DNA of 64,000 nucleotides from Paenibacillus harenae (lineage in GTDB: Bacteria; Bacillota; Bacilli; Paenibacillales; Paenibacillaceae). Below the pieces are notes generated by a model, which saw only the letters and a list, made by a program, of their open reading frames with translations, did no database searches and had not been told where the DNA came from. The number at the start of each line of letters is the position of its first letter. Positions within the stretch are counted from its first letter, which is position 1. The stretch spans positions 744,001 to 808,000 of the forward strand of contig NZ_JAUSST010000001.1 of NCBI RefSeq assembly GCF_030812415.1, in the 5' to 3' direction. The translations under genes and the position numbers were made by a program. Shown here one piece after another: positions 9,304-19,156 of the stretch.

Positions 9304-10209
9304 TTAGAGCTGCACCTCCCGCTTCCGCAAAAATTTAACCTGAATGACCGTAACGATCATAATAAGCACGAAGAGCACTTGCGCAAGCGCCGTACCGAAG
9401 CCTTGGCGCAGCTCGCCGAAGCCTACTTTGTAGATGATATACGTCAATGTCTCGGTCTCGAATCCAGGGCCGCCGTCGGTCATGACCGCGATTTGGTCGA
9501 AAATTTTGAGCGCGCTGATCATGGAGAGCACGATGCATACGGTCATTGCGCCGGCAAGCAGCGGAAACGTGATATGGCGGAATTGCTGCCAGCGGTTAGC
9601 TCCGTCAATGCTTGCCGCTTCCGACAGATCCTGCGGAATGCTCTGTAGTCCGGCCAAATAAATGATCATGTAGTAGCCTGCAGATTTCCAAACCGTCGAC
9701 AGAATGATCGATAGGAGGGCAAAATCAGGATTGCCGAGCCAATCGGCCTTAAGCTCGCCTAGTCCGACGACGTCAAGCAATTGATTCAATACGCCAAAAT
9801 TGTAATTCAGGATGATTGTCCATACGAAACCCATTACGATGCCACTAAGCAGCACGGGGAAGTAGAAAACGCTGCGGAACAAATTACGGAACCATCTGAC
9901 TTGATCGACGAAGATCGCGAGCGCCATAGCGACGATATTTTCCAATAAAACCAATACAACCGCCATGAGCAGCGTATTTTTGAGCGCGTTATGCACGCGT
10001 TCGCTGTTCCAAATTTCCACGAAGTTGCTAAGCCCGATAAACCGGATATCGCTGCTTACGCCATCCCAAGACGTTAAGCTTAAGTACATGCTGCTGACGG
10101 TCGGTACGATGACGAACAAGGTATACAATAAGAAAGACGGCAAGATGAACAAAACCGCATAGGTCTGCCATTTTTTCTTTTTCTTTTTGTTTGCAAGCGG
10201 CATTGCCAT
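9304..10209 (-). CDS. carbohydrate ABC transporter permease (MalF type)
   Basis: 301 residues with six membrane helices after a Lys-rich cytoplasmic start (MPLANKKKKKKWQTYAVLF). The EAA loop is LSEAASIDGANRWQQFRHIT (about residues 190-210), followed by TDGGPGFETETL, a feature of MalF-type subunits. The ATG at 10209 is 9 bases behind GGAGGAG; the upstream in-frame TTG lies within the ribosome-binding site and is rejected. It pairs with the MalG-type permease directly downstream and takes substrate from the lipoprotein at 10296. Confidence 0.93.
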   Translation of the reverse strand: MAMPLANKKKKKKWQTYAVLFILPSFLLYTLFVIVPTVSSMYLSLTSWDGVSSDIRFIGLSNFVEIWNSERVHNALKNTLLMAVVLVLLENIVAMALAIFVDQVRWFRNLFRSVFYFPVLLSGIVMGFVWTIILNYNFGVLNQLLDVVGLGELKADWLGNPDFALLSIILSTVWKSAGYYMIIYLAGLQSIPQDLSEAASIDGANRWQQFRHITFPLLAGAMTVCIVLSMISALKIFDQIAVMTDGGPGFETETLTYIIYKVGFGELRQGFGTALAQVLFVLIMIVTVIQVKFLRKREVQL

Positions 10210-10247
10210 GGTGCTCTCCTCCTCCAATTAAGCGCCGGATTGGAGAA

Positions 10248-10270
10248 GGCCTTTGCTAAGAGCAAAGGCC
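10248..10270. terminator. perfect hairpin between binding-protein and permease genes
   Basis: GGCCTTTGCT and AGCAAAGGCC form a perfect 10-bp stem with an AAG loop in the gap between the binding-protein stop (10296) and the permease ribosome-binding site. There is no U-run, so it is better read as an mRNA stabiliser or leaky attenuator. Confidence 0.6.
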
Positions 10271-10295
10271 CCTCATCCAACTTTCATCATTTAAC

Positions 10296-11648
10296 TTACT
10301 GCTGATTGGCTTTGACTTGCGTATCGTACTCCGCGTCTGCTTTCGCCATGTATTCCTTCACATCGGCATCCTTAAGCACAAGATCCTGCATCAGCTTGTA
10401 GAACCAGTTGCGGAATTGCGGAGGGATCTGGTTCTCGCCCCACCAGTTGTTGATCGCTAGCGATTTTTTCACGTCCGGATTAACCATCAGTTTCAATACT
10501 TCTTGCATTTGCGGCGTCGATTCGTACGAAATTTCTTCTTTCGTCGAAGGGATGCCGTTAGCCGCTTTCAGGAATTGCGAGTATTGCTCTTTGCTGAAGA
10601 AGAACTTGATGAAGGACTTAATAGCTTCCGCTTTGTCCGCGTCTTTGGCCGCTTCGGAAGACAATGTCCAGCCGGCAGGCGACGGCAGGCCGATTACGTT
10701 AATGCCGCCCTCTCTGTCAGGCAGCGGATAGAAGCCGAAGTCGAAGTTCGGATCCGCTTCCGCGATTTGCGTGAACATCCAAGGCCCGGAGAACAGCTGT
10801 GCCGCTTTGCCCGATACGAGAATCGACGCCGTTTGGTTGTCGGCCGTGCTGAGCCAGCCTTTGTCGACGTATTTCGAGAACAGTTCTTTGTAATCCGTCA
10901 TCGCTTGTACAGGACCTTCGTCCGTGAAGCTGACCGTCTTCGCCGTACGCTTGGAGTTCCAATCCGGATCCTTCGAATAGACATCGTCGATCAGGAATTT
11001 GTTAAGCCAGAAGCCCATGTGGAAAATATCTTTGCCGCCGACGACGATCGGCGTAATGCCCGTTGCTTTCAGCTTTTCTTGAGCCGCAAGAAACTCGTCA
11101 TAGGTTTTCGGAAGTTCGGCGATGCCTGCATCGGCATAAGCTTTTTTACTGTAAATGATGCCTTGAGGCGCATTCAACGTCAGCGGCGCATTGTAGACTT
11201 TGCCGTCAACCTTCGGTACATCGCCAAACAGATCAAGCAGGTCTGTCGGCAGCTCGACGATCTTGCCGGCGTTCGCGAACAGCTCCGTATCGCGCATTTC
11301 TACGAGATCGGGGAATTCGCCGACCGCATCCTTCGTTTTCAGCCAATCCAAGTAAGAGGAAGTCGTTCCTTCGCTGATGTCGACGATTTTGACGTTCGGA
11401 TTCGCATCCGTGAACGCTTTGATCGCATCGCCGATCGCTTTTTTGGTCGCGGGATCGCCTGTCGCGTAGCCGATCGTAAAGCTGACTTCTTTCGCTTCTT
11501 CCGTTCCCGGCGCGTTCGTTGCCGCTCCTTCGTTCGTGCCGCCTGTGTTCGTTGCCTTATCGCCGTTATTGTTCGCGCCGCAAGCGGTAAGAACGAGTGA
11601 ACCGGCGATTGCGAGTGTTGCAAGTTGAGTTAGCGATTTTTTGTTCAT
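10296..11648 (-). CDS. extracellular solute-binding lipoprotein (sugar ABC transporter, family 1)
   Basis: 450 residues. Type II signal peptide (MNKKSLTQLATLAIAGSLVL, then TACG lipobox), an Asn/Thr/Gly-rich linker, then an SBP_bac_1 fold (VSFTIGYATGDPATKKAI at its start; LFSGPWMFTQIAEADP and GWTLSSEAAKDADKAEAI in the C-lobe). It should capture an oligosaccharide for the permeases at 9304 and 8472. The ATG at 11648 follows GGGGAGG by 11 bases; the upstream in-frame ATG is rejected because it precedes the ribosome-binding site. The two-component system immediately upstream (11863-15217) is its likely regulator; the GH43 xylosidase farther up suggests xylo- or arabino-oligosaccharides as substrate. 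Confidence 0.92.
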   Translation of the reverse strand: MNKKSLTQLATLAIAGSLVLTACGANNNGDKATNTGGTNEGAATNAPGTEEAKEVSFTIGYATGDPATKKAIGDAIKAFTDANPNVKIVDISEGTTSSYLDWLKTKDAVGEFPDLVEMRDTELFANAGKIVELPTDLLDLFGDVPKVDGKVYNAPLTLNAPQGIIYSKKAYADAGIAELPKTYDEFLAAQEKLKATGITPIVVGGKDIFHMGFWLNKFLIDDVYSKDPDWNSKRTAKTVSFTDEGPVQAMTDYKELFSKYVDKGWLSTADNQTASILVSGKAAQLFSGPWMFTQIAEADPNFDFGFYPLPDREGGINVIGLPSPAGWTLSSEAAKDADKAEAIKSFIKFFFSKEQYSQFLKAANGIPSTKEEISYESTPQMQEVLKLMVNPDVKKSLAINNWWGENQIPPQFRNWFYKLMQDLVLKDADVKEYMAKADAEYDTQVKANQQ

Positions 11649-11845
11649 ATTTTTGTAAGCCTCCCCTTTAATATGCATGCTCCGGGATTTATCGTCGATG
11701 TGCGCAGCATCGAGTCTTTACGCTTTCCCTGTTCTTAGAGTAACATCGTTCGCTAAGCGTTAGAATGAACTTTTTTAAGCCGCGTATGCGGTTAATTTAA
11801 GATCGTGACCGCTATTAAAAATCTCAAAACGCGCGTAAAAACGAA

Positions 11846-11867
11846 AATGACCGGGAGCCCGGTCATT
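11846..11867. terminator. terminator overlapping the end of the response regulator gene
   Basis: AATGACCGGG pairs with CCCGGTCATT; on the minus strand the stem is followed by TTCGTTTTT. The stop codon of the response regulator (11865-11863) lies inside the stem, so translation end and transcription end are superimposed. Confidence 0.75.
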
Positions 11868-13464
11868 CGTTTTTTTTCCGTTCTTGACGGTAATCGTTCG
11901 GCAACCGGCCGAATTGCTTCTTGAACATGTCGCTGAAATGACGGGCGTTGTTGTAACCGACCTGATCCGCGATTTCATAAACCATCATATCGGTATGCAG
12001 CAGGAGCCTCACCGCCTGCTTCATTCTAACCTCGGTCACGTATTGCTTGAAGTTCTGCTTCGTATGTTTCTTGAAGAAGCTGCTGAAGTAATACGGATTC
12101 ATGAATGCGATGCCGGCTACCGATTCGAGCGTGATTTCCTCCGCATACTTCTCCTCGATATATTGCTTGATCTTGGATAACAATATTTTGTCTTTATTGC
12201 CCGAATCGACGTCTACCATGGAGTATATTTGTTCAATGGCGCGAACCATTTCCTCTTGCATCAGCTTGAACGTCTCGCAGGAGCCAAGCCTGCTCTGCAG
12301 CTCGTGCATATCAATAGCGCCACCCGGCAACTGAACGCCCGATTTGGTCATCTCCTGCACAATAAAGAGGACGGACGAGAGGCATGTGGATACGGCCAGC
12401 GTACGGTTGCCGTAAGCGCCCGTTCTAATGATCGCCAGCAGCTTATTCAGCGCGGCGAGCGCTTCCTGCCACGCATTCGACGTCAGTCCGCGCACGACCT
12501 CCATTTGCATCCCGTACAGCTCCTTGTCGAAGGGCTGCTTGGATTCCTGAGCCTCATAGCCTATCACTTTTCCGCGCCCGAGAAAATAGTTCAACTGCAG
12601 CGCCTGCTCCGCTTCGCGGTAAGCGTGCTCCAGCTTATCCGTTCCGTCGGCGGGTCCGCTCACGCCAGCGGAGACGCTTAGCTTCAGATACAGCTTTATT
12701 TTGTCCAAAATATCCTGCGTCATCGCGACTGCCTCGCGAAGGTCCGCGTGGCTGATAACGGCTATGAACTTGTGATTCCTCAGGAAGGCGAGACCATGAT
12801 TGGCGGCAACGACGATTTCCTGGACGATGTTGCCGATCGCGAACTCGATCAGCCGTCCTTCCTTCTCCGACCATCGGTCCGGAACGTCTGCTAGCTGATC
12901 GATCTCGAGGATCGCAACGGAATTTAGCGGGCCTCGGAGCTCTGCAGCCAACAGCTTGTACCCTTCCGATTGGGGCGTTAAAGACCCGTCCGTCAATTGA
13001 AGAAGCCAATCCTGGAGCTCTTCGTGCTTGCTCTTCTTCTCCAATTGCTGCAGCTTGCTCTTCCGTTTCATTTCCTCCTGCTGCTTCGTGATGGACGACA
13101 GAACTCCCTGCAATACGTCCTCAAGCTGCTGCTTGACGATGGGCTTGACCAAATAGTCGACGGCTCCGTAGGTTACGGCATCTCTTGCGTAAGAAAACTC
13201 CTGATACGCGCTGATGAATATTACCTTGGCAGGATGGTTCCTTTGCTTCAATTCCTTAATGATCTCGATACCGGTACGGTGCGGCATGCTAATATCGCTA
13301 ATGACGATGTCGGGTTCGCTGGATTCGATTAATTCGAGCAGCTCGTTGCCGTCGTAGGCTTGTCCAACGATGGCAAGTCCCATGGCCTCCCAATTGATCA
13401 GCTTGCGCAATCCTTTAATAATGAGCGGCTCGTCGTCTGCAAGTATGACCTTAATGATGTCCAT
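11863..13464 (-). CDS. YesN-like response regulator with AraC-type DNA-binding domain
   Basis: 533 residues. An N-terminal receiver domain has the acidic pocket D10-D11, phosphoacceptor D57 in PDIVISDISMPHRTG, and the VKPI lysine near residue 105. A long middle region with coiled-coil character leads to a C-terminal AraC helix-turn-helix pair (ITLESVAGIAFMNPYYFSSF; VYEIADQVGYNNARHFSDMF). The ATG at 13464 overlaps the last codons of the kinase gene, whose sequence supplies AAGGAGG only 3 bases ahead, so the two are translationally coupled. It should activate the binding protein and permease genes downstream when phosphorylated by the cognate kinase. Confidence 0.93.
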   Translation of the reverse strand: MDIIKVILADDEPLIIKGLRKLINWEAMGLAIVGQAYDGNELLELIESSEPDIVISDISMPHRTGIEIIKELKQRNHPAKVIFISAYQEFSYARDAVTYGAVDYLVKPIVKQQLEDVLQGVLSSITKQQEEMKRKSKLQQLEKKSKHEELQDWLLQLTDGSLTPQSEGYKLLAAELRGPLNSVAILEIDQLADVPDRWSEKEGRLIEFAIGNIVQEIVVAANHGLAFLRNHKFIAVISHADLREAVAMTQDILDKIKLYLKLSVSAGVSGPADGTDKLEHAYREAEQALQLNYFLGRGKVIGYEAQESKQPFDKELYGMQMEVVRGLTSNAWQEALAALNKLLAIIRTGAYGNRTLAVSTCLSSVLFIVQEMTKSGVQLPGGAIDMHELQSRLGSCETFKLMQEEMVRAIEQIYSMVDVDSGNKDKILLSKIKQYIEEKYAEEITLESVAGIAFMNPYYFSSFFKKHTKQNFKQYVTEVRMKQAVRLLLHTDMMVYEIADQVGYNNARHFSDMFKKQFGRLPNDYRQERKKNE

Positions 13465-15217
13465 CGCCCTCCTTGATCGGCATTGCCATATGAACCGAAG
13501 TGCCGACATGCCGGCGGCTGCTGATGCTCAGTCCGTATTCTTTGCCGCATACCGTCTTGATTCGCTCATGCACGTTTTTGATGCCGACATGCCTAGACGG
13601 AGCTCTCGGATCGGATAACGTTTCGTTCAAGCGCTGAAGCTGCTCTTTCTCCATGCCGACGCCGTCGTCATACACCGTAATCGCGAGCTGACCCTCCGAC
13701 GCCTCGACCGATATACCGACCGTCCCTTTCCCTTTGGGACGAACCCCGTGCTGGATCGCATTCTCGACGATCGGCTGAAGCGATAGCTTCAGCACAGCCC
13801 AGTTTAAGTCGACGTGCTCGGAAATATGGACGCGCAGCTCGAACCGGTTCTCGTAGCGAACCTCGATAATATAGAAATAGTCCCGAAGATGATCAAGTTC
13901 CTGCTGGAGCGTCACCCAATCCTCGCCGTAATCGATGACGTATTTCAACTGATTGGACAACGATAGAATCATATCGCCCACCTCGTCGGCGTCATTATGG
14001 ACGGCGTTCATGCGAATGACTTCCAGCGTGTTGTACAAGTAATGAGGACGGATTTGACTTTTGAGCGCATTAAGCTCCGCTTGCTTTTGCTTGATTTCCG
14101 CTACGTAAGCATCGTTGATGAAAATTCGAAGCCGTTCGACCATCCGGTTGAAGCCATGGCCCAGCCTGCCCATCTCGTCGTTTCCTTTGATCTCGACTTG
14201 GGCGTCCAAATTCCCCGATTCGACCTTCATCATCTGCTTGATGAGGCTGCTGATCGGAGCCGCCAGCTTGCGCGAGAACCACGCCCCCATGACGATAAGA
14301 ACGACCGCGCAAATGAATATCGCGATATAAACGGCAAGCCGGGTTGTCACCAGCTGCTCGTAAAGGTTTTGCTTCATGAATAAGGCAGTGACTTGCCCTT
14401 TCAAATACGGGATCGACTCCGTTAACACAAGCGTACCGTCGTTAGAATTCCTCAGTAAATCCTCTTTCTTGCCCATGACGTCCATGTTGCTGAAGAACAC
14501 GTTATTGTCGCTGTCCAGCACGTAAAGCTCGTCGTTCTCCCCGATGCTGAGCTCCTTGAAAAACTGGTCGAACACGGCGATATCGACATCGAAATACAAA
14601 GTCCCGAGCACCTTCGGCTCGCTTGTAAGCTTGCCCGAAATATCGATCAGATTGCGTCCGACGGTTATCACTTTCACATCCGAATTTTTGTAGTAGCTTT
14701 CTGCATGCATCGGAAAAATCGCGATTTTATTTTTCTTTTCATTTAAGCTTCGGCCCCAGTCCTCGGCCGGAAGCAGCTCGGGCTGAAACACCTGGTTTTC
14801 TTTGTACTGGTAAAAGAGCTTGTTGTCCGCGGCTCTGACGAAATAGGCTGTCCGGATAAAGGAATCGCTAAAGATGATCGTCTTCAAAAAACCGTCGATC
14901 GGCATCGAATTGATCTGCCCGAGCTCGTTGACATTATAGCTCTGATTGTCGTTCGAGCCTTCGTAGAAGCCGTCGTATCTCCCGGTATACATGAGCTGAG
15001 ACACATCATCGTAATCCTTGAACACCGAATTGAGGTTATAGCTCATATATAACATCATTTGATTCAAATTGTTAGACGTATACCTCTCGACATGGCCCGT
15101 AAACGTCTGGACGGAATAATAACTGAGCGCAAGCAATGGAATCAGGCCGACGAGTATGAATGCTGCGGAAAATTTAACGAACATGCTCCGCCACTTTTGC
15201 TGCCAGAAGCTGAACAT
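13451..15217 (-). CDS. YesM-like sensor histidine kinase
   Basis: About 588 residues: a membrane helix near residues 12-35, a large extracellular Cache-type sensor (about 40-285), a second helix (VYIAIFICAVVLIVMGAWF), a HAMP linker, the His_kinase core with the phosphorylated His in SQIRPHYLYNTLEVIR (about 390), and an HATPase domain (VENAIQHGV, DDGVGMEKEQL, HVGIKNVHERI). GGAGGGAGGG precedes two possible ATGs, 15223 and 15217; both are well spaced and the shorter is listed. Senses extracellular sugar (possibly via the binding protein) and phosphorylates the regulator at 11863. It begins 48 bases after the GH43 gene and may share its transcript. Confidence 0.92.
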   Translation of the reverse strand: MFSFWQQKWRSMFVKFSAAFILVGLIPLLALSYYSVQTFTGHVERYTSNNLNQMMLYMSYNLNSVFKDYDDVSQLMYTGRYDGFYEGSNDNQSYNVNELGQINSMPIDGFLKTIIFSDSFIRTAYFVRAADNKLFYQYKENQVFQPELLPAEDWGRSLNEKKNKIAIFPMHAESYYKNSDVKVITVGRNLIDISGKLTSEPKVLGTLYFDVDIAVFDQFFKELSIGENDELYVLDSDNNVFFSNMDVMGKKEDLLRNSNDGTLVLTESIPYLKGQVTALFMKQNLYEQLVTTRLAVYIAIFICAVVLIVMGAWFSRKLAAPISSLIKQMMKVESGNLDAQVEIKGNDEMGRLGHGFNRMVERLRIFINDAYVAEIKQKQAELNALKSQIRPHYLYNTLEVIRMNAVHNDADEVGDMILSLSNQLKYVIDYGEDWVTLQQELDHLRDYFYIIEVRYENRFELRVHISEHVDLNWAVLKLSLQPIVENAIQHGVRPKGKGTVGISVEASEGQLAITVYDDGVGMEKEQLQRLNETLSDPRAPSRHVGIKNVHERIKTVCGKEYGLSISSRRHVGTSVHMAMPIKEGDGHH

Positions 15218-15265
15218 CGGCATCCCTCCCTCCATCACTTTACCATGCCCGCTCTAGCGCGGCTA

Positions 15266-16870
15266 TTACTCTTCTAAGAAGGGGCGATAAATGAAATAAT
15301 CAAAGTCCGCATGCTTCATGCCTCCATTCAAATCTTGGGCGCATAACCCGATCATTGTTCCGGTGAAGCCAAGCTTGCCGCCGTACTCGTCCGAAAGCGT
15401 GCCGATGTCGAGTGTATCGCTGACGGTATGCCAAGTGTCGCCGTCCGGCGATGCGAAGAAGCGAAGCTCCCTGTCCCGTACGATCGCTCTCAAATAAAAG
15501 CTTTCCCATGTATCGACGTTTATTTCCAGTTGCCTGGACTCCTCATATTTGCCAGCCTTACTCCGGACAACGCCTAACACACGGCCTCTCTCGTCGTCCT
15601 GCGTCACTCGCAAATAATAATAATCGGCTTCGTCATAATAGAAGACGAGACCTGCCATTTGCATAAAATGCTCGGGATCGTATTCCATCCGGGTCTCTGC
15701 CGTGCACCTAAAATGCCGAAGCCGGCGCGCGACCATACTCTGACGGTGCCACGATAACAACGACTCCCTGCCGTGCAAGCGCAAGTAGCCGGGGCGTTCC
15801 GTCAAGCTGAGCCATGACGGATCCGCCGGCACCCGAAGCGTCTGGTAGACGTGATCGAGCTCCTCCGTATTGAAATCGTCCTTCTCCGTTCTAGCGGGAA
15901 AGGCTTGCGTCTCTTGGGCGAACTGCGGCGCAGGCACGGTCAAAGCCGGCAGCCGGCCCTCGTGATCCAGCCTCAGCCAACCGTCCTCCGTCCAGCGGCA
16001 GCGCTGGATCGACGTCTCCCTGCCAAGCGGATTCAACTTCGTCCCTTCGAATGGACGGCTGCAAATATGAGCCATATACCACTCGCCCGTATGCGTCTCG
16101 ACGAGCGAGCCGTGTCCCGCATTTTGGAGAGGGTAGTCCGGATCGCTTCTCGTCGTCATAATCGGATAATCCGGATCCGTCTCGTAAGGACCTTCAATAT
16201 GGCGCGAGCGGGCAAGAGTAGCCGCGTGATTAGCGCCTGTCCCGCCTTCCGCTACGAGCAAGTAGTAATAGCCGCCCTTCTGGAATAGCTGCGGCCCTTC
16301 CGTAACGCCGATATCCGTTCCCTTATAGATGGTGTTAACTGGACCGACAAGCTTCTGCTGCCGCGGATCATATTGCTGCATGACGATGCCGCCGAACCGC
16401 TTATGGTTATCGCGAAAATCCCACTGCATGTTAAGCACCCACTTCGTTCCGTCACTGTCATGGAATAAATAAGGATCAAAACCGCTGCCGTTCAGGAAGA
16501 TCGGATCGGACCATGGGCCATTAATATTTTCTGCCGTTACCAAATAATTGCGCAAGTCCTTATAGACGCTCTTGCGCGCCCCAACATTCGTGTACAGCAA
16601 ATAGAACAAGCCATCGAAATAGGAGAGCGCCGGCGCCCACACGCCTCCGGAACTCGGAATGCCGCGCAGATCCAATTGCTCCGTGCGGGTAAGCGGCTGA
16701 GGCAGCAGCTCCCAGTGAACCAGATCTCTCGAATGGTGAATCTGTACGCCGGGAAACCATTCAAACGTCGAAGTGGCAATATAATAGTCTTCTCCGACAC
16801 GGACAAAGGACGGATCGGGCTGAAAGCCGGGAAGGATCGGATTGTGAATCGTTTGATTAGTCGGTTGCAT
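15266..16870 (-). CDS. glycoside hydrolase family 43 beta-xylosidase / arabinofuranosidase
   Basis: 534 residues without signal peptide, the usual size of XynB-type GH43 enzymes: an N-terminal five-bladed propeller and a C-terminal concanavalin-like domain. The catalytic triad segments are visible: NPILPGFQPDPSFVRVG (base Asp, near residue 17), GFDPYLFHDSDGT (modulating Asp, near 130) and GVTEGPQLF (acid Glu, near 190). The C-terminal domain contains HFMQMAGLVFYYDEADYYYL, a signature of this subgroup. It releases xylose or arabinose from imported oligosaccharides. The two-component system and importer follow on the same strand, so the whole block is one utilisation locus. Confidence 0.93.
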   Translation of the reverse strand: MQPTNQTIHNPILPGFQPDPSFVRVGEDYYIATSTFEWFPGVQIHHSRDLVHWELLPQPLTRTEQLDLRGIPSSGGVWAPALSYFDGLFYLLYTNVGARKSVYKDLRNYLVTAENINGPWSDPIFLNGSGFDPYLFHDSDGTKWVLNMQWDFRDNHKRFGGIVMQQYDPRQQKLVGPVNTIYKGTDIGVTEGPQLFQKGGYYYLLVAEGGTGANHAATLARSRHIEGPYETDPDYPIMTTRSDPDYPLQNAGHGSLVETHTGEWYMAHICSRPFEGTKLNPLGRETSIQRCRWTEDGWLRLDHEGRLPALTVPAPQFAQETQAFPARTEKDDFNTEELDHVYQTLRVPADPSWLSLTERPGYLRLHGRESLLSWHRQSMVARRLRHFRCTAETRMEYDPEHFMQMAGLVFYYDEADYYYLRVTQDDERGRVLGVVRSKAGKYEESRQLEINVDTWESFYLRAIVRDRELRFFASPDGDTWHTVSDTLDIGTLSDEYGGKLGFTGTMIGLCAQDLNGGMKHADFDYFIYRPFLEE

Positions 16871-16997
16871 ACATGTACCTCCAGTTAAAGTTAGCCTATG
16901 TTAATCAGACTAACACAGCAGCCTTGCTGCACGTATGCAAGTTTTTTTAGCTTCGCATGCATTTTTTTAACATCTTTTGATTCCTGAAACGACAAAA

Positions 16998-17035
16998 AAG
17001 GCGGCTTAGCGCACGATTGTGCGCCATGCCGCCTT
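16998..17035. terminator. bidirectional-type terminator
   Basis: AAGGCGGC pairs with GCCGCCTT, with an inner GCGCAC/GTGCGC stem, 10 bases after the MFS stop codon (17045, minus strand). The minus strand ends in TTTTTTGTC. Confidence 0.85.
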
Positions 17036-17044
17036 CCTATTCCA

Positions 17045-18505
17045 TTAATGCTGATTCGCCTTATCCACCTTAACGCGCTTGATGAAGAATGCGACCACTA
17101 GGCCAATAATAGCGACAACCATCGCGAAGATGAAGGCATTCTGAATGCCTGCCGTTAGCGCCAGCGGAGCGTTCGCTGGATCAAGCGGATTTTCCGCGTC
17201 CTCCATAAACGTCTTGCTGCCCGCCGTCATGATGCTGACCGCAAGAGCCGTGCCGATCGCGCCGGCCACTTGCTGCAGCGTGTTCATGATCGCCGTGCCG
17301 TCCGGATACAGCTCGCGCGGCAATTGGTTCAAGCCGTTTGTCTGCGCGGGCATCCATACCATCGAAATGCCGACCATCAGGAAGGAATGCAGCACGATAA
17401 CGAGAGCCAACGTCGAAGCCGTCGTAATGCCGGAGAAGAACCATAGAACGGCGGCAACGATGACGAGGCCGGGAATAACGAGCCATTTCGGGCCGAATTT
17501 ATCGAACAAGCCACCCATGATCGGGGACATAATACCGTTGATCAAACCGCCCGGCAGCATCACCAATCCCGCTGTCAGCGCGCTAAGTCCGAGCCCCGAG
17601 ATGAGGAACATCGGCAATACGAGCATCGATGACAGAATGACCATCATGCAAATGAATACCATTAGCGTTCCGACGACGAACATCGGCTTCTTGAATGCCC
17701 GAAGATTCATCATCGGTTGTTGCATCCGGAGCTGCCGTACCGCGAAAATAAGAAGAGCAACGATGCCGATGAGCATCGACACGATGACTTTCGTACTGCC
17801 CCAGCCATGCTCGCCTTCGCCGGCGCTGCTGAATCCGAACACGACGCCGCCGAAGCCAAGCGTCGAGAACAGAATGGAGATCAGGTCGATACGAGGCTTC
17901 GTAATTTCCGAAACGTTCTGCATAAAGAAAATGCCGAAGATAAGAGCGATAACAAGGAACGGCAGCGAAAGCCAGAAAATCCAGTGCCAGCTCAGCTTAT
18001 CGATAAGCAGACCCGCGATCGTAGGGCCGACTGCCGGAGCAACCATGATGACTAGGCCGATAACGCCCATCGCCGCTCCCCTTTTTTCCGCCGGGAATAT
18101 GATTAGGATCGTGTTAAACATGAGCGGCAGAAGAAGCGCCGTGCCGATCGCTTGAACGACACGCGCGGTCATGAGCATTTCGAAGCTTGGCGCCATCGCC
18201 GCGATGAATGTTCCAAGCACCGAGAAGCTAACCGCTGCGATAAACAGCTGCCTAGTCGTAAACCATTGAAGCAATAAGCCGGATATCGGCACTAAGATGC
18301 CCAAAGTAAGTAAGTAACCCGTCGTCAACCACTGTACGGTAGCCGGCGTAATTTGAAACACTTGAATTAGATCGCTAAGCGCGACGTTAAGGGCCGTTTC
18401 GCTGAACATGCCGATAAAACCGCTCAGCAATAACGAAATCATGATCGGAAGAACTTTATATTTGACTCCCGTATCCTGCATTCCTGCAGACATTGTAGCT
18501 TGCAA
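17045..18505 (-). CDS. LmrB-like multidrug exporter, MFS DHA2 family (14 TMS)
   Basis: 486 residues, 14 predicted helices. DHA2 hallmarks: VQWLTTGYLLTLGILVPISG in helices 1-2, the motif-C-like GLVIMVAPAVGPTIAGLLID, and SWHWIFWLSLPF. It is a proton-driven drug efflux pump in the inner membrane, closest in feel to Bacillus LmrB (lincomycin, other drugs). The start is uncertain: an ATG directly abuts AGGAGG (18514), whereas a TTG at 18505 is 9 bases away and is listed. It follows the TetR gene by 50 bases and is very likely in its operon and repressed by it. Confidence 0.88.
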   Translation of the reverse strand: MQATMSAGMQDTGVKYKVLPIMISLLLSGFIGMFSETALNVALSDLIQVFQITPATVQWLTTGYLLTLGILVPISGLLLQWFTTRQLFIAAVSFSVLGTFIAAMAPSFEMLMTARVVQAIGTALLLPLMFNTILIIFPAEKRGAAMGVIGLVIMVAPAVGPTIAGLLIDKLSWHWIFWLSLPFLVIALIFGIFFMQNVSEITKPRIDLISILFSTLGFGGVVFGFSSAGEGEHGWGSTKVIVSMLIGIVALLIFAVRQLRMQQPMMNLRAFKKPMFVVGTLMVFICMMVILSSMLVLPMFLISGLGLSALTAGLVMLPGGLINGIMSPIMGGLFDKFGPKWLVIPGLVIVAAVLWFFSGITTASTLALVIVLHSFLMVGISMVWMPAQTNGLNQLPRELYPDGTAIMNTLQQVAGAIGTALAVSIMTAGSKTFMEDAENPLDPANAPLALTAGIQNAFIFAMVVAIIGLVVAFFIKRVKVDKANQH

Positions 18506-18555
18506 AATTCTCATCCTCCTATATCGGGTCCTGGTGCATTCATGACTTTCTCACC

Positions 18556-19140
18556 TTATAAAGAAGGGCATTTCGTGATCAGATAGGGCACGCACTTCGA
18601 GGCGCTTAGCAGCGGTGTCGTATCGCGGTTCGTTATCGCAAGCAGCAACGCTCCCTCCAGCAACGAAACGATGACGGTGCCGAGCTCGGTAGACTTAGCT
18701 TGTCCGATTCCCGTCATCTGCAATCGGCTGGAAATGACATTTTGCCACGCGGCGAAAACGGATTGGCACGCTTCACGCAGCTTATCGCTGACCGAAGACG
18801 TCTCGGCCGCCATCCAGAAGCAGAACGGCACATAGCCTTCATAATCGTTCTGCGCGACATCGTCCGCCATTTCCTTGATGCACATCGCTATGGCCTCGGC
18901 CGGATTGTCGTATTTGTCGAAGCAATCGTTCCATTTCGCAAGCACGACCTGCTTCGTACACTCGATGGACGCTATCGCAAGCTCCTCTTTTCCTTTCGGA
19001 AAATAATAATAAACGGAGCCTTTCGGACATTCGCTTTCCTTAATGATCTGACTTAGCCCCGTTGCGTGATAGCCTTGCGTGACGAACAGCTTGGAGGCTG
19101 TTTCCACAATCGATTGTTTCGCATTTTGCCTCTCTGACAC
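18556..19140 (-). CDS. LmrA/YxaF-like TetR-family repressor
   Basis: 194 residues. The N-terminal TetR helix-turn-helix is complete (GYHATGLSQIIKESECPKGS, then VYYYFPKGKEELAI), matching the LmrA/YxaF subgroup; the C-terminal half is the ligand/dimer domain (FCFWMAAETSSVSDKLREAC). GTG at 19140 follows GAGGGTG by 5 bases. Expected to repress its own operon, including the exporter at 17045, and release on binding a drug. The upstream region contains an ATAGACCGATCG element like the operators described for LmrA/YxaF. Confidence 0.9.
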   Translation of the reverse strand: MSERQNAKQSIVETASKLFVTQGYHATGLSQIIKESECPKGSVYYYFPKGKEELAIASIECTKQVVLAKWNDCFDKYDNPAEAIAMCIKEMADDVAQNDYEGYVPFCFWMAAETSSVSDKLREACQSVFAAWQNVISSRLQMTGIGQAKSTELGTVIVSLLEGALLLAITNRDTTPLLSASKCVPYLITKCPSL

Positions 19141-19156
19141 CGGATCACCCTCTTCA

